In this document: piece after piece, positions 26,814 through 35,841 of the stretch
Layout of the letters: each line of letters starts with the position of its first letter
How positions within the stretch are numbered: the stretch's first letter is position 1
Source of the DNA: Dyella sp. BiH032
Lineage (GTDB): Bacteria; Pseudomonadota; Gammaproteobacteria; Xanthomonadales; Rhodanobacteraceae
Direction of reading: 5' to 3'
DNA length: 64,000 nucleotides
NCBI RefSeq assembly: GCF_031954525.1
Contig: NZ_CP134867.1
Span: 1,054,001 to 1,118,000, forward strand
Notes under the pieces: model-generated
Told to the model about the DNA's origin: nothing
Databases searched by the model: none
What the model saw: the letters and a program-made list of their open reading frames with translations, nothing else
Translations under genes and position numbers: made by a program

Positions 26814-29800
26814 ATGAATGACGAGCGCGACGATGTACTGCCTTTGACCACTGCCCAGCGCGGCTTGTGGGTGAACGACAAGATCGGCGCCGACGGCGCG
26901 ATCATGAACATCGCTGAGGCCGTGGATATCCGGGGAGCGATCCAGCCGCCGCTGTTCCGCCAGGCGTTGTACCGGCTCGTCTACGAAGCCGGGATGATGC
27001 GCGCCAACGTGATCGAGCGCGATGGCCGGCCGCAGCTGGTGATCCGACAGGTCTACGGAGGCCAGTTCCCCTACTTCGACATGAGCGGCGAAGCCGACCC
27101 GCGCGCGGCCGCGGAAGCCTGGATGCGGGAGGAGTACTCGCGCAACCCCGATCTGGAGCAGGACCCGCTGTGGGTCAGCGTGCTGTTCAAGCTCGCCGAG
27201 GATCACTACCTCTGGTACCAGCGTGCGCACCACATCGTGCTGGACGGTTTCGGCGGCGGCCTGCTGGCACGTCGGCTGGCCGAACTGTATACGGCGCTCG
27301 TCGCGGGACAGGAGCCGCCACCGTGCGCGTTCACGCCCGCCAGCACTGCGATCGACATGGAGACCGCGTACCGCGAGTCGGACCGCTTCCGTCGCGACCG
27401 CGAATACTGGGGCGAGCAACTGGCCGCCTTGCCGGAGGCCGTGACGCTGTCGCGGCGCCAGCACCGCCCCGGACTGGGCGATCGGCTGTGCCGCAGCACG
27501 GGTTACCTGTCGCCGGAAACGACGCAGCGGCTCGCCGAGCTTGGCAAGGCCACGGGCGCCAGCTTGCCGCAGGTGCTGATCGGCCTGGTCGCGGCGTACT
27601 ACCACCGCGTCACAGGCGCCGAAGATCTGGTCTTCGGCATGCCGGTGTCCGGGCGGCTCAACGCCGAGGCGCGCCGCGCGCCGAGCATGTTCGCCAACGT
27701 GGTGCCGATCCGCCTGCGCTTTACCCGGGACATGGCGGCCGGTGAGCTGTTCGAGCAGGTGTCGCGCGTGGTACGGCAAGCGTTGCGCCATCAGCAGTAC
27801 CGCTACGAAGACCTGCGCCGCGACCTGGGCCTGATCGGCCAGGGACGCAGCGTCGCCTGGCTCGGCATCAACATCGAGCCGTTCGACTATCAGCTCGATT
27901 TCGCCGGGGCGGACACGTCCTCGCATAACCTCTCGAACAGTTCGGCCGAAGACCTGATGGTCTTCATCTATGACCGCGGCACCGGCGCCGGCCTGCGTTT
28001 CGACTTCGACGCCAACCCGCTGCTGTACGACATGGCGGAGCTCGACGAGCACCGCCGCCGCCTGTGCCGCCTGATCGAAGGCGTGCTGGCCGACCCCGAA
28101 GCGCACCTGCGCGACATCGACCTCCTGGGCGACGAAGAACGCCATCGCCTGCTCGTGGCCTGGAACGACACCGCCGGGCCGGTCGAAGCACTGAGCGTGC
28201 CCGCTCGACTCGCGCGGCAGGCCGCGCTGACGCCGGACGCGCCCGCCGTGGTTTTCGGCGACACGGTAGTGAGCTATGGCGAGCTGCACCGGCGCAGCCT
28301 GCGCCAGGCGCGGCAGCTGATCGCCGATGGCATCAAGCCCGGCGACATCGTGGCCGTGGCGCTGCCGCGCAGCGAGCAGTTGCTGATCGTGCTGCTGGCG
28401 CTCATGCGCGCCGGTGCGGCTTATCTGCCGATCGATCCGGAAGGCCCGGCCGAACGCACGGCCATGGTGCTCGACGACGCCGCGCCGATCGCCGTGATCG
28501 CCACGGCGCCGATTCACGAGCGCCTGGCCATGGGCGGAGGTGCGCAGCTGCTGCCAGAGCAATGCGACACGCTGGCGGAGCACGAGCACGAGCCGGACTT
28601 CAGCGATCCGGAGGGCACCGCCTACGTGCTCTACACCTCCGGCTCGACGGGGCGTCCCAAGGGCGTGGAGGTGACGCACGGCAACCTGGCCAATTTCCTG
28701 GAAGGCATGGCGCGGCAGCTCGAACCCGCGCGCAGCGACCGTTTCCTCGCCGTCACCACGGTGACTTTCGATATCGCGGGCCTGGAGCTTTACCTGCCGC
28801 TGACGGTGGGCGCATGCGTGGTGATGGCGGATGGCGGCGCCGCACAGCAGCCGCTGGAGCTGGCGCGGCTGATTCGGCGCAGCGGTGCGACGCACGTACA
28901 GGCCACGCCCTCGCTGTGGCGCATCCTGCTGGCCAATCCCGAGACCCGGCTGGACGAGGTGCATGCGCTGGTCGGCGGCGAGGCGCTCGGTGCCGAACTC
29001 GCCGCGCGGCTGAAGGGCGCCGCGGCGCGGGTGACGCAGTTCTACGGTCCCACTGAAACCACCGTGTGGTCGACGGCCTACGAGCTGGAGGAGATCGGTT
29101 CCGGCGCGCCGCCGATCGGGCGCCCCATCCTCAACACCCGCCTGTACGTAGTCGATGCGGCGCGGCGGCTGGTTCCGACCGGCGCCATCGGCGAACTGTG
29201 CATCGGCGGCGCCGGTGTGGCGAAGGGCTATCTGCATCGCCCGCAATTGACCGAAGAGCGCTTCCCGCTCGATCCCTTCGCCGCCGACGGCAGCCGCATG
29301 TACTGCACGGGCGACCTGGTGCGTTGGCGCGACGATGGGTTGCTCGAATTCGTCGGGCGCGCCGACACACAGGTGAAGATCCGCGGACACCGGATTGAAC
29401 TGGGTGAAATCGAGAACGCGCTCGCCAGACATCCGGCGGTGGCCGCAGCGGCGGTGGTCGCGTGGCCGGACGCCAGCGGCATGACCTTGGCCGCCTACGT
29501 CGTGCCGCGTGACGGCTCGACGCCGGAACCGGGTCAGCTGCGCGCGTTTCTCGCCCGCCGCCTGCCCGAACCCGCGCTGCCGTCCGGCTTTACCGTGCTG
29601 GACGCGTTGCCGCTTACGCCCAACGGCAAGCTCGATCGCCGCGCGCTGCCCGCGCCGGATCGCGGCGCGCGCAGCGCCTTCGTCGAGCCGGGCACGCCGC
29701 TGGAACGCAAACTCGCCGAACTGTGGCAGCGCCTGCTGCACGTCGAGCAGGTGGGATTGCACGACAACTTCTTCGAGCTCGGCGGCGATTCCCTGACCGC

Positions 29801-30836
29801 GGCCGAGATGGCCGCGGGCTTCCCGGCCGAATTCGGCGTCGAACTGCCGTTGGGCGCCCTGTTCGAGGCGCCAACGATCGCCAGCCTCGCAGCGTTCGTC
29901 GAGCGGCTCGCCGGCGGCAGCGACGATCCACTGAGCGAGATGGTGGTGCTGCGCGCACCGCCACGGCTGCGCGAGGTCGGCAAGGCGCAGTCGCGGCCGC
30001 TGTTCTGCATCCATCCGATGATGGGATTGAGCCTGGGCTTCGCCGGCCTGCTGCGGCACCTGGATCCGTCCGTGCCGGTGTACGGCCTGCAGTCGCGCGG
30101 CTTGCGCGGCGACCTGCGGCTGCCAAGCAGCATCGAGGAAGTCGCCGCCGATTACCTGATGCAGATCCGGCGCATCCAACCGGAAGGGCCGTACCGCCTG
30201 GTCGGGCGTTCGTTGGGTGGTTTGATCGGCCACGCCATCGCCGAACGTCTGCTGGCGATGGGCGAGCGCGTGGAGCTGCTGGCCATGATCGACAGCTACC
30301 TGTTCGCTCCGGGCGAACGCTCGCGTCCGCGCGAGGAGGCGAGGGAGGTGCGCGCCGCGCTGAGTTTCCTGGGGCTGCACCAGTACGCGGGCGAGCACGC
30401 GCCGCAGACGCTCAAGGAGCTCGCTTCGCTGCTGCTGCACAGTTACAACGCGCGTTCGATCCCGCTGGTGCAGGAGATCGTCCGGCAGCATCCGCAGTTC
30501 ATCGAGCACCTGTTCGCGGTGATGCGCAACAACCTGGAACTCGCGCGGCAGTACACGCCGCGCCGGGTGAATCTGGACTTGCTGTTCTTCCGCGCCACGG
30601 AAAGCGAAGGACACCTGGACGGCATCCTGGACCACCGCCCCTCGGCGTGGCGGCCCTTCATTGGCTGGCGCATCGAAGTGCACGAGCTGGCCTGCCACCA
30701 CGAAGCGGTTCTGGATCCGGCGCCGGCGGCGCAGATCGGCGCGGTGCTGCGGCATCGCCTGTCAGACATTCCGGACGAGCGCATGCCGCTGGCACCGCTG
30801 TTGGCGGAGGCGCAGCAAGACCTGGCGGTCGCCTGA
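26814..30836 (+). CDS. single-module NRPS (C-A-T-TE), predicted glycine-activating
   Basis: This 1340-residue synthetase is the first gene of a five-gene operon. Its condensation domain (about 8-430) carries HHIVLDG (139-145). The adenylation domain (about 440-930) carries YTSGSTGRPKG (607 on) and VTFDIAGLE (650 on). The carrier domain has the phosphopantetheine serine Ser993 in ELGGDSL, and the thioesterase has nucleophile Ser1133 in VGRSLGG. Pocket residues read by hand as D-I-L-Q-L-G-F-V-W plus an invariant K, close to the glycine codes I recall. The ATG at 26814 has AAGGGG 7 bases upstream. The layout equals EntF, but the pocket is not serine-type and no enterobactin genes are near. With no upstream module, the C domain probably acylates glycine with a fatty acid. 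No phosphopantetheinyl transferase is in the window. Confidence 0.92.
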   Translation: MNDERDDVLPLTTAQRGLWVNDKIGADGAIMNIAEAVDIRGAIQPPLFRQALYRLVYEAGMMRANVIERDGRPQLVIRQVYGGQFPYFDMSGEADPRAAAEAWMREEYSRNPDLEQDPLWVSVLFKLAEDHYLWYQRAHHIVLDGFGGGLLARRLAELYTALVAGQEPPPCAFTPASTAIDMETAYRESDRFRRDREYWGEQLAALPEAVTLSRRQHRPGLGDRLCRSTGYLSPETTQRLAELGKATGASLPQVLIGLVAAYYHRVTGAEDLVFGMPVSGRLNAEARRAPSMFANVVPIRLRFTRDMAAGELFEQVSRVVRQALRHQQYRYEDLRRDLGLIGQGRSVAWLGINIEPFDYQLDFAGADTSSHNLSNSSAEDLMVFIYDRGTGAGLRFDFDANPLLYDMAELDEHRRRLCRLIEGVLADPEAHLRDIDLLGDEERHRLLVAWNDTAGPVEALSVPARLARQAALTPDAPAVVFGDTVVSYGELHRRSLRQARQLIADGIKPGDIVAVALPRSEQLLIVLLALMRAGAAYLPIDPEGPAERTAMVLDDAAPIAVIATAPIHERLAMGGGAQLLPEQCDTLAEHEHEPDFSDPEGTAYVLYTSGSTGRPKGVEVTHGNLANFLEGMARQLEPARSDRFLAVTTVTFDIAGLELYLPLTVGACVVMADGGAAQQPLELARLIRRSGATHVQATPSLWRILLANPETRLDEVHALVGGEALGAELAARLKGAAARVTQFYGPTETTVWSTAYELEEIGSGAPPIGRPILNTRLYVVDAARRLVPTGAIGELCIGGAGVAKGYLHRPQLTEERFPLDPFAADGSRMYCTGDLVRWRDDGLLEFVGRADTQVKIRGHRIELGEIENALARHPAVAAAAVVAWPDASGMTLAAYVVPRDGSTPEPGQLRAFLARRLPEPALPSGFTVLDALPLTPNGKLDRRALPAPDRGARSAFVEPGTPLERKLAELWQRLLHVEQVGLHDNFFELGGDSLTAAEMAAGFPAEFGVELPLGALFEAPTIASLAAFVERLAGGSDDPLSEMVVLRAPPRLREVGKAQSRPLFCIHPMMGLSLGFAGLLRHLDPSVPVYGLQSRGLRGDLRLPSSIEEVAADYLMQIRRIQPEGPYRLVGRSLGGLIGHAIAERLLAMGERVELLAMIDSYLFAPGERSRPREEAREVRAALSFLGLHQYAGEHAPQTLKELASLLLHSYNARSIPLVQEIVRQHPQFIEHLFAVMRNNLELARQYTPRRVNLDLLFFRATESEGHLDGILDHRPSAWRPFIGWRIEVHELACHHEAVLDPAPAAQIGAVLRHRLSDIPDERMPLAPLLAEAQQDLAVA

Positions 30837-30843
30837 GCTCGTC

Positions 30844-32157
30844 ATGCACCGACCCATCGTCATCTTCACCATCGGCACGCAGGGCGACGTGCGGCCCTGC
30901 GTGGCGCTGGGGCAGGGGCTGCGCCGCGCGGGCTATCCGGTGCGCATCGCCACCAGCGCCAACTTCGCCGGGCTGGTGCGCCAGGCGGGGCTGGAATTCT
31001 TCCCGCTCACCGCGGACTTCCAGGCCATGCTGGAGTCCGACCGCAGCATCGCCGACCAGGGGCTGGACCTGCGCGCGATGGCGCGCATCTTCCGCGAACG
31101 CTATGCGCAGTGGGCCGAACACTGGGCGGACGAAGGCATGGCGGCGAGCGAGGGCGCGGGCCTGCTGATCGGAGTGAGCAACAGTACCTTGCTCGCCAAG
31201 GCGCTGTCGGAACGGCGCGGCCTGCCATTCGCGATCGCGCGGCTGCAGCCGCTGACGCCTTCGCGTCTGCTGCCGCCAATGGTGCTGGCCGGCACGCGCG
31301 AACGCCTGCCGGGCGCGCTGAGCCTCGCCGCGCATCAGCTGTTGTGGCTGCTGGTGTGGCATGTGATGCGGCCGGCCATCAACGACATCGTGCGGCCGCG
31401 GCTGGGCCTGCCGCGCTATCGATGGCACGGCCCTTACCTCGGGCGCGGCGCGCTGGACGCGAAGGTCATCAACGGCTTCAGCCGGCATGTGCTGCCGCGC
31501 CCTGCGGACTGGCCGGACAGCTCGCAGGTGACCGGCTATTGGTTCTTCGACCCGCCGGCCTGGACACCGCCGGCGGACCTGGCCGATTTCCTCGCTGGCG
31601 GAGCGCCGCCGGTATACATCGGCTTCGGCAGCATGGTGAGCGGCCAGGCCGAAGCGTTCACACGCACGGTGGTGGACGCCGTGCGCAAAAGCGGCCGGCG
31701 CGCGGTGCTCGCCACCGGCTGGGGCGGCCTGGAGATCGGCGAGGGCGCGCTCGACGAGCAGATCTACGGGCTGCGCCAGGCCCCGCACGACTGGCTGTTC
31801 CCGCGCATGGCGGCGGCCGTGCATCACGGCGGCGCAGGCACGACGGCGGCGGCGGTGCGCGCCGGCATCCCCTCGGCCGTGGTGCCGTTCTACGGCGACC
31901 AGCCGTTCTGGGCACGCTGCCTGCAACGCCGCGGCGTGGCGCCGCCCGCGCTGGATCGCCGCGGGCTGACCGCGGAAAAGTTGGCGGCTGCGCTGGATGT
32001 GATCGGGCACCCCGACATGCAGCGGGAAGCAGCAGCGCTGGGCCATGCCGTGCGCGCCGAAGACGGCGTGGCCGAAGCGCTGCGCCATCTGCGGCGCTGG
32101 GGCTTGCTCGGCGAACCGGATGCCGTGGAGGCCGCGCCAGAGCGGAGCGCGGCATGA
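30844..32157 (+). CDS. GT1 glycosyltransferase, RhlB/sterol-glucosyltransferase-like
   Basis: A 437-residue cytoplasmic or membrane-associated GT-B enzyme begins 7 bp after the NRPS. The N-terminal domain opens with IFTIGTQGDVRPCVALGQGL, the acceptor-side GT28-like signature. The C-terminal nucleotide-sugar site is VHHGGAGTTAAAVRAG followed by VVPFYGDQPFWA. Length and layout match RhlB, which glycosylates 3-hydroxyacyl chains in rhamnolipid synthesis, and also sterol and antibiotic glycosyltransferases. Given the neighbours I infer that it puts the first sugar on a hydroxyacyl-glycine. Donor sugar is not readable. Confidence 0.88.
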   Translation: MHRPIVIFTIGTQGDVRPCVALGQGLRRAGYPVRIATSANFAGLVRQAGLEFFPLTADFQAMLESDRSIADQGLDLRAMARIFRERYAQWAEHWADEGMAASEGAGLLIGVSNSTLLAKALSERRGLPFAIARLQPLTPSRLLPPMVLAGTRERLPGALSLAAHQLLWLLVWHVMRPAINDIVRPRLGLPRYRWHGPYLGRGALDAKVINGFSRHVLPRPADWPDSSQVTGYWFFDPPAWTPPADLADFLAGGAPPVYIGFGSMVSGQAEAFTRTVVDAVRKSGRRAVLATGWGGLEIGEGALDEQIYGLRQAPHDWLFPRMAAAVHHGGAGTTAAAVRAGIPSAVVPFYGDQPFWARCLQRRGVAPPALDRRGLTAEKLAAALDVIGHPDMQREAAALGHAVRAEDGVAEALRHLRRWGLLGEPDAVEAAPERSAA

Positions 32158-33494
32158 CGGCGCGGCGCCCCTTCGCGTTGTTCGAGCGCGGGATGTATCT
32201 GGATGGTCAGCGTCCCGTGGCCTTCGTGCTGCCGGGGACATTGACGGGCACGCTGGATGAGGCCCGCCTGCGCGCCGCTCTCGATCGCGTCCAGGCCCGG
32301 CACGCCGTGCTGCAATCCCTGGTCGAGCAAGGCGCCGACGGACGTCCCTGGTTCGTGCAGCAGGCAGCGCCTCCACCCATTCCCCTGCGCGTCGTCGAGC
32401 GCCTGGGCGAGGACGATTGGCAGGAGCAGGCGCGCCTCGAATGCGAGCGGCTGTTCGACGGAGGGCGCGAGCCGCTGGTCAGGCTCGTCTGGCTGCGCGG
32501 CCACGGACGCAGCGACCTGCTGCTGAGCTGCCATCACTGCATCTGTGACGGCCTGTCGGCGGTCGGCCTGCTGCAGGACATCCTCGCCGTCTGCGGCCGT
32601 CCAGACGCTACGCTCGGCCCGTGCTTCCCGCTGCAAGGCGGCGCTGACGTGGTGCCGCCCGAAGCGCGGAACGATCGCCGGCTGCGGCGGCGCGCGTACT
32701 GGAAGGCCAGGTTGTTCGCCTGGCTCGTGCGCCTGCAGCGGATCGGGCCGCCAGTGCAGTACGGCCCGGCGTATACGGTGCGCTGGACGATCGAGCCTGC
32801 GGCGGTGGCTGCCCTGGTCCGGCGCGGCAAGCATGCCGGCGTCGGCGTGTTCGCCGCGCTGTGCACCGCATTCATGCTCGCCTGCGCGTCGGTGCGCGGC
32901 GCCCGTGGCGTGGACAAGTTCGTCTCGCCGGTCGACGCGCGGCGCTATCTGCCGGCGCTGCAAGGCGGTGCGCTGTTCACGATGGCGCCGACCGTGCGCC
33001 TCTCCTTCCACCGCAAGGCAGTCATGACCGATGCGGACTTCTGGACGCTGGCGCGCGCGTTGCAGGACGACATGCGCCGCCAGATCGATCGTCTGGCGCC
33101 GACCGTCTACGAGCAACTGCTTGGCCTGGAACGGCTGCATCCGTTGTTCGAGCGGCTGATCGCCTACTCGCGTTCGCGGCGTGCGGGGCGTGGCGTGTCG
33201 TTGTCCTATCTTGGCCGCCTGGATGGTTCGTCGCGCGACGACGGTGGGTTCCGCCTGGAAGCGATCCATGCGCCCTCGGCCTTGCTGGAGCCGACGCCGG
33301 CGAACCTGGTCACCATCGTCGGCTTCGCCGGACGGCTGGACTTCGCCTTCATCTCCGACGAGAGCTCGATGCCGCGCGCCGATGCCGTGCGCATCCGGCG
33401 GCTGGCGATGGATTTGCTGCAGGCTGCGACTGTCTGGCCGGCGCCGGCCGCGTCCGGCGTCGGTATCCCTTCCGTGCCGGTGGAAAGCCTATGA
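32154..33494 (+). CDS. stand-alone condensation-fold acyltransferase 1
   Basis: The 446-residue protein has the chloramphenicol-acetyltransferase/condensation fold of NRPS C domains, PapA5-like and WS/DGAT-like acyltransferases. The active-site motif is HHCICDG (127-133), with catalytic His128. A second hallmark is FVSPVDARRYLPAL, equivalent to the later C-domain core. It is not fused to any carrier or adenylation domain. The start overlaps the GT1 stop (ATGA) with GGAG upstream. In this operon it most plausibly forms ester bonds between hydroxyacyl chains or acylates the sugar; the acceptor is inference. Confidence 0.8.
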   Translation: MTARRPFALFERGMYLDGQRPVAFVLPGTLTGTLDEARLRAALDRVQARHAVLQSLVEQGADGRPWFVQQAAPPPIPLRVVERLGEDDWQEQARLECERLFDGGREPLVRLVWLRGHGRSDLLLSCHHCICDGLSAVGLLQDILAVCGRPDATLGPCFPLQGGADVVPPEARNDRRLRRRAYWKARLFAWLVRLQRIGPPVQYGPAYTVRWTIEPAAVAALVRRGKHAGVGVFAALCTAFMLACASVRGARGVDKFVSPVDARRYLPALQGGALFTMAPTVRLSFHRKAVMTDADFWTLARALQDDMRRQIDRLAPTVYEQLLGLERLHPLFERLIAYSRSRRAGRGVSLSYLGRLDGSSRDDGGFRLEAIHAPSALLEPTPANLVTIVGFAGRLDFAFISDESSMPRADAVRIRRLAMDLLQAATVWPAPAASGVGIPSVPVESL

Positions 33495-34459
33495 AAAGCT
33501 ACGGTGTGATCTTCGTGCTCTACCACCCCACGGAGGCCTTCCTGCGCAACCTGGAGGTCGCGGCGGCAGCGGGACGCAACCTGATCGCCATCGACAACTC
33601 GCCGCATGCCGACGCATCGCTGTACGAAGCGTTGCAGCGGCAAAGCGTGACGGTGCTGCACAACGCCAACCGCGGAGGGCTCGCCGGCGCCTACAACCGC
33701 GGCGCAGAGCTGCTGCTCCAGCGCGGCTGCGAGGTGATCTTCCTGCTCGACCAGGATTCGGACATCGGCGACGGCTTCTTCGACGCCATGATGCGCGCTT
33801 GCGAGCGCATGGAAGCACCCGCCTTCATCCTCGGGCCGAAGATCTACGAGATCCATCTGGAAAAGTTCATGCCGGTGCTGCCGCCCGGCCGGCGCTGGCC
33901 AAAGCCGGTAAAAATGCGCGAGCCGACCGAGGGCCTGTTCGAGACGCTGTTCGTGATTTCCTCGGGATCGGCGGTGTCGGCGGAAGCGTATCGACGGCTC
34001 GGCGCGTTCCGGGAGGACTACTTCATCGAGTACGTCGACGTCGAATATGGACTGCGCGCCAATAGCCAGGGCGTGCCCGTGCTCATGAATGCAGCGGTGA
34101 CGATGCGCCAGACCACCGGCCACATCGAGCGGCACGGCCGCCTCTTCACCACTAATCATGCCGCGTGGCGGCGCTACTACGGCGCGCGCAACGGCGTCTT
34201 CACTCTGCGCCTGTATCGGCGGCATTGGGCTCTGCACTGGCTGGGTGGCCTGCTGGCGCTCCATCAGGCTTTCAATGTCCTGATGTTCGAGCCGCAGAAG
34301 CTTCGCAAGGTGCTGGCGGTGGCCTGCGGCTACATCGACGGACGCCGCGGCCGGCTCGGCAGCTTCGAGAGCCTGCACCCGCGCATCGCCGCGTTCTGCA
34401 AGAACCTCCCGGCGCGGAGCGGAAAGCTCGCGGCCGGTCCGTCGATCGCCGCGGAATAG
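33491..34459 (+). CDS. GT2 glycosyltransferase, RhlC-like rhamnosyltransferase
   Basis: This 322-residue enzyme strongly recalls RhlC, the second rhamnosyltransferase of the rhamnolipid pathway (about 325 residues). Shared features are IAIDNSPHAD, NRGGLAGAYNRGAELLLQRG, the metal-binding LLDQDS, the ISSGSAVS segment, FIEYVDVEYGLRA and WRRYYGARNGVFTLRLYRR, in the same order. A hydrophobic stretch near 250-270 suggests membrane contact. The start overlaps the previous stop by ATGA. Likely it transfers a deoxyhexose such as rhamnose onto the first sugar. Confidence 0.88.
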   Translation: MKSYGVIFVLYHPTEAFLRNLEVAAAAGRNLIAIDNSPHADASLYEALQRQSVTVLHNANRGGLAGAYNRGAELLLQRGCEVIFLLDQDSDIGDGFFDAMMRACERMEAPAFILGPKIYEIHLEKFMPVLPPGRRWPKPVKMREPTEGLFETLFVISSGSAVSAEAYRRLGAFREDYFIEYVDVEYGLRANSQGVPVLMNAAVTMRQTTGHIERHGRLFTTNHAAWRRYYGARNGVFTLRLYRRHWALHWLGGLLALHQAFNVLMFEPQKLRKVLAVACGYIDGRRGRLGSFESLHPRIAAFCKNLPARSGKLAAGPSIAAE

Positions 34460-34464
34460 ACGCC

Positions 34465-35760
34465 ATGCTGCGCAAGCTGAGCACCATCGAGAGCCTGATC
34501 GACGGCAACATCACCTATCGTCTTGCTATGGCCGGCTCGCTGTCGGTGGAGCGCCTGCGTACTGCGCTGGACCGCCTGCAGCGCAAGCATCCGGCACTGC
34601 GCATGTTGCTGCGCGAAGAGCGCGACGGACTGTATTACGCGCTGGACGCGGCCGGCCCGATACCGCTGCGCGCGGCCATCTGCACGTCCGAGCCCGTGCT
34701 CGCCCGCGAGATCGCGCGCGAGGAAGCCGCGGCCTTCGCGCCCGGCGAGCCGCAGCTGCGCGTGGCCTGGCTGCGCACGGACCGCGGCGGCGTGCTGCTG
34801 ATCACGGCGGCGCATCGCATCTGCGACGGCATGAGCCTGCTTACCGTGGCGAAGGAGCTGCTGAGCGGAACCTATCGCGAGCAGCCGTTGTTGCCATATG
34901 CCGCGCTCAGTCCGCTCGACATCGCCGCGCAGTCGCCGGGCCCCGGCGAACGCAAGCAGCGCGCGGTCGCGGCGGCGATCAACGGCCTGATCGGCCTGAT
35001 CCCGCCTTCGCGTCGCCCGCTGCGGCGCGATCCGGTGTGGCGTGAGTGGCGCGCGGATGCCGCACTGACGTCCGCCTTGAAGCATCGCTGTCGGCGCGAG
35101 CAGGTGTCGATGCACGCGGCCTTGCTGGCGATGCTCGACCTGGCGCTGCAAGCGGCGCTCGGCAAGCGCGCGCCCACGCGCATCGACAGCCCGGTGGATG
35201 CGCGGCGAGGCCGGCTGGCGCAGCTGAAGGACGACATGCTGTTCTTCGGCGGCGGCAGCTTCAAGATCGACGTGGGCCGCGAGCGCGGCGCCGATCTATG
35301 GGAGCGCGCACGCGACATCTATCGCGAGATGGGCGAGAAGATCGGGCAGGAACTGGAAGCGATTCCCGGCAAGTACCGTTTCTGCGAAATGCTCAGGCCG
35401 CCGTCGGAAGGCAAGGTGCGCTCCATTGTGCGGATCGGCGATGCGCTCAGCCGCAACGGTAACTGGAATCAGTTTTCCTTTTCCAACCTGGGGCCGATCG
35501 AGCTGGTGGAACCGGATGCGCCGTTCCAGCTGGAGGATTTCAGCCTCGCCGTGCGCTCGTTCGGCGTACGCATCCTCGGCCTGCTCGCCTTCTCCGTGCA
35601 TGGCCGGCTGCGCTTCGTCTACGTGGGCGAGGAACAGTGCATGAGCCTGCCCCAGGTGGACGCACTGGAACACGCCTTCATGGGCCTGCTGCGGGAGCAG
35701 GCCACGCAGCGCCGGCGGACCGCCGAAGCGATGGGGGCGTTGGGGATGGCGGCGGAATAG
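34465..35760 (+). CDS. stand-alone condensation-fold acyltransferase 2
   Basis: The last gene of the operon, 5 bp after the GT2 gene, encodes 431 residues with the same fold as gene 3 but low identity to it. The active-site motif reads AHRICDG (116-122): the first His of HHxxxDG is Ala, while the catalytic second His (117) and the Asp-Gly are kept. IDSPVDARRGRLAQLKDD matches the equivalent SPVDARR block of gene 3. Activity is therefore expected. The order of action relative to gene 3 cannot be told. No transporter or thioesterase follows. Confidence 0.78.
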   Translation: MLRKLSTIESLIDGNITYRLAMAGSLSVERLRTALDRLQRKHPALRMLLREERDGLYYALDAAGPIPLRAAICTSEPVLAREIAREEAAAFAPGEPQLRVAWLRTDRGGVLLITAAHRICDGMSLLTVAKELLSGTYREQPLLPYAALSPLDIAAQSPGPGERKQRAVAAAINGLIGLIPPSRRPLRRDPVWREWRADAALTSALKHRCRREQVSMHAALLAMLDLALQAALGKRAPTRIDSPVDARRGRLAQLKDDMLFFGGGSFKIDVGRERGADLWERARDIYREMGEKIGQELEAIPGKYRFCEMLRPPSEGKVRSIVRIGDALSRNGNWNQFSFSNLGPIELVEPDAPFQLEDFSLAVRSFGVRILGLLAFSVHGRLRFVYVGEEQCMSLPQVDALEHAFMGLLREQATQRRRTAEAMGALGMAAE

Positions 35761-35785
35761 GGAGCTGCCGCCGCAGCGCTCAGAA

Positions 35786-35813
35786 CGTCATTCCGGCCTG
35801 CGCCGGAATGACG
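35786..35813. repeat. palindromic intergenic repeat CGTCATTCCGGC-N4-GCCGGAATGACG
   Basis: A perfect 12-bp inverted repeat around CTGC lies between the convergent NRPS-operon end and ilvE and may end both transcripts. Its right arm (GCCGGAATGACG) recurs exactly at 38426-38437 next to a decayed left arm, showing that it is a dispersed element. Confidence 0.7.
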
Positions 35814-35841
35814 AATCAAGGGGGCGAAGCAGAGCCGGTAT

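Noticed and set aside
26733..30755. Open frame of 1340 codons on the minus strand opposite the NRPS
   Set aside because: It mirrors the NRPS in a frame kept open by GC-rich codons, is rich in Arg, His, Gln and Ala with no recognisable domain, and has no ribosome site. The plus strand has all NRPS motifs.
26814..30836. NRPS as an enterobactin-type EntF
   Set aside because: Domain order is the same, but the pocket is not the serine code and no isochorismate or DHB genes are near.
26814..35760. NRPS operon as a recent horizontal acquisition
   Set aside because: The genes have the same high GC and C/G-ending codons as their neighbours, with no integrase or flanking repeats beyond one common palindrome; only the promoter region differs in composition.
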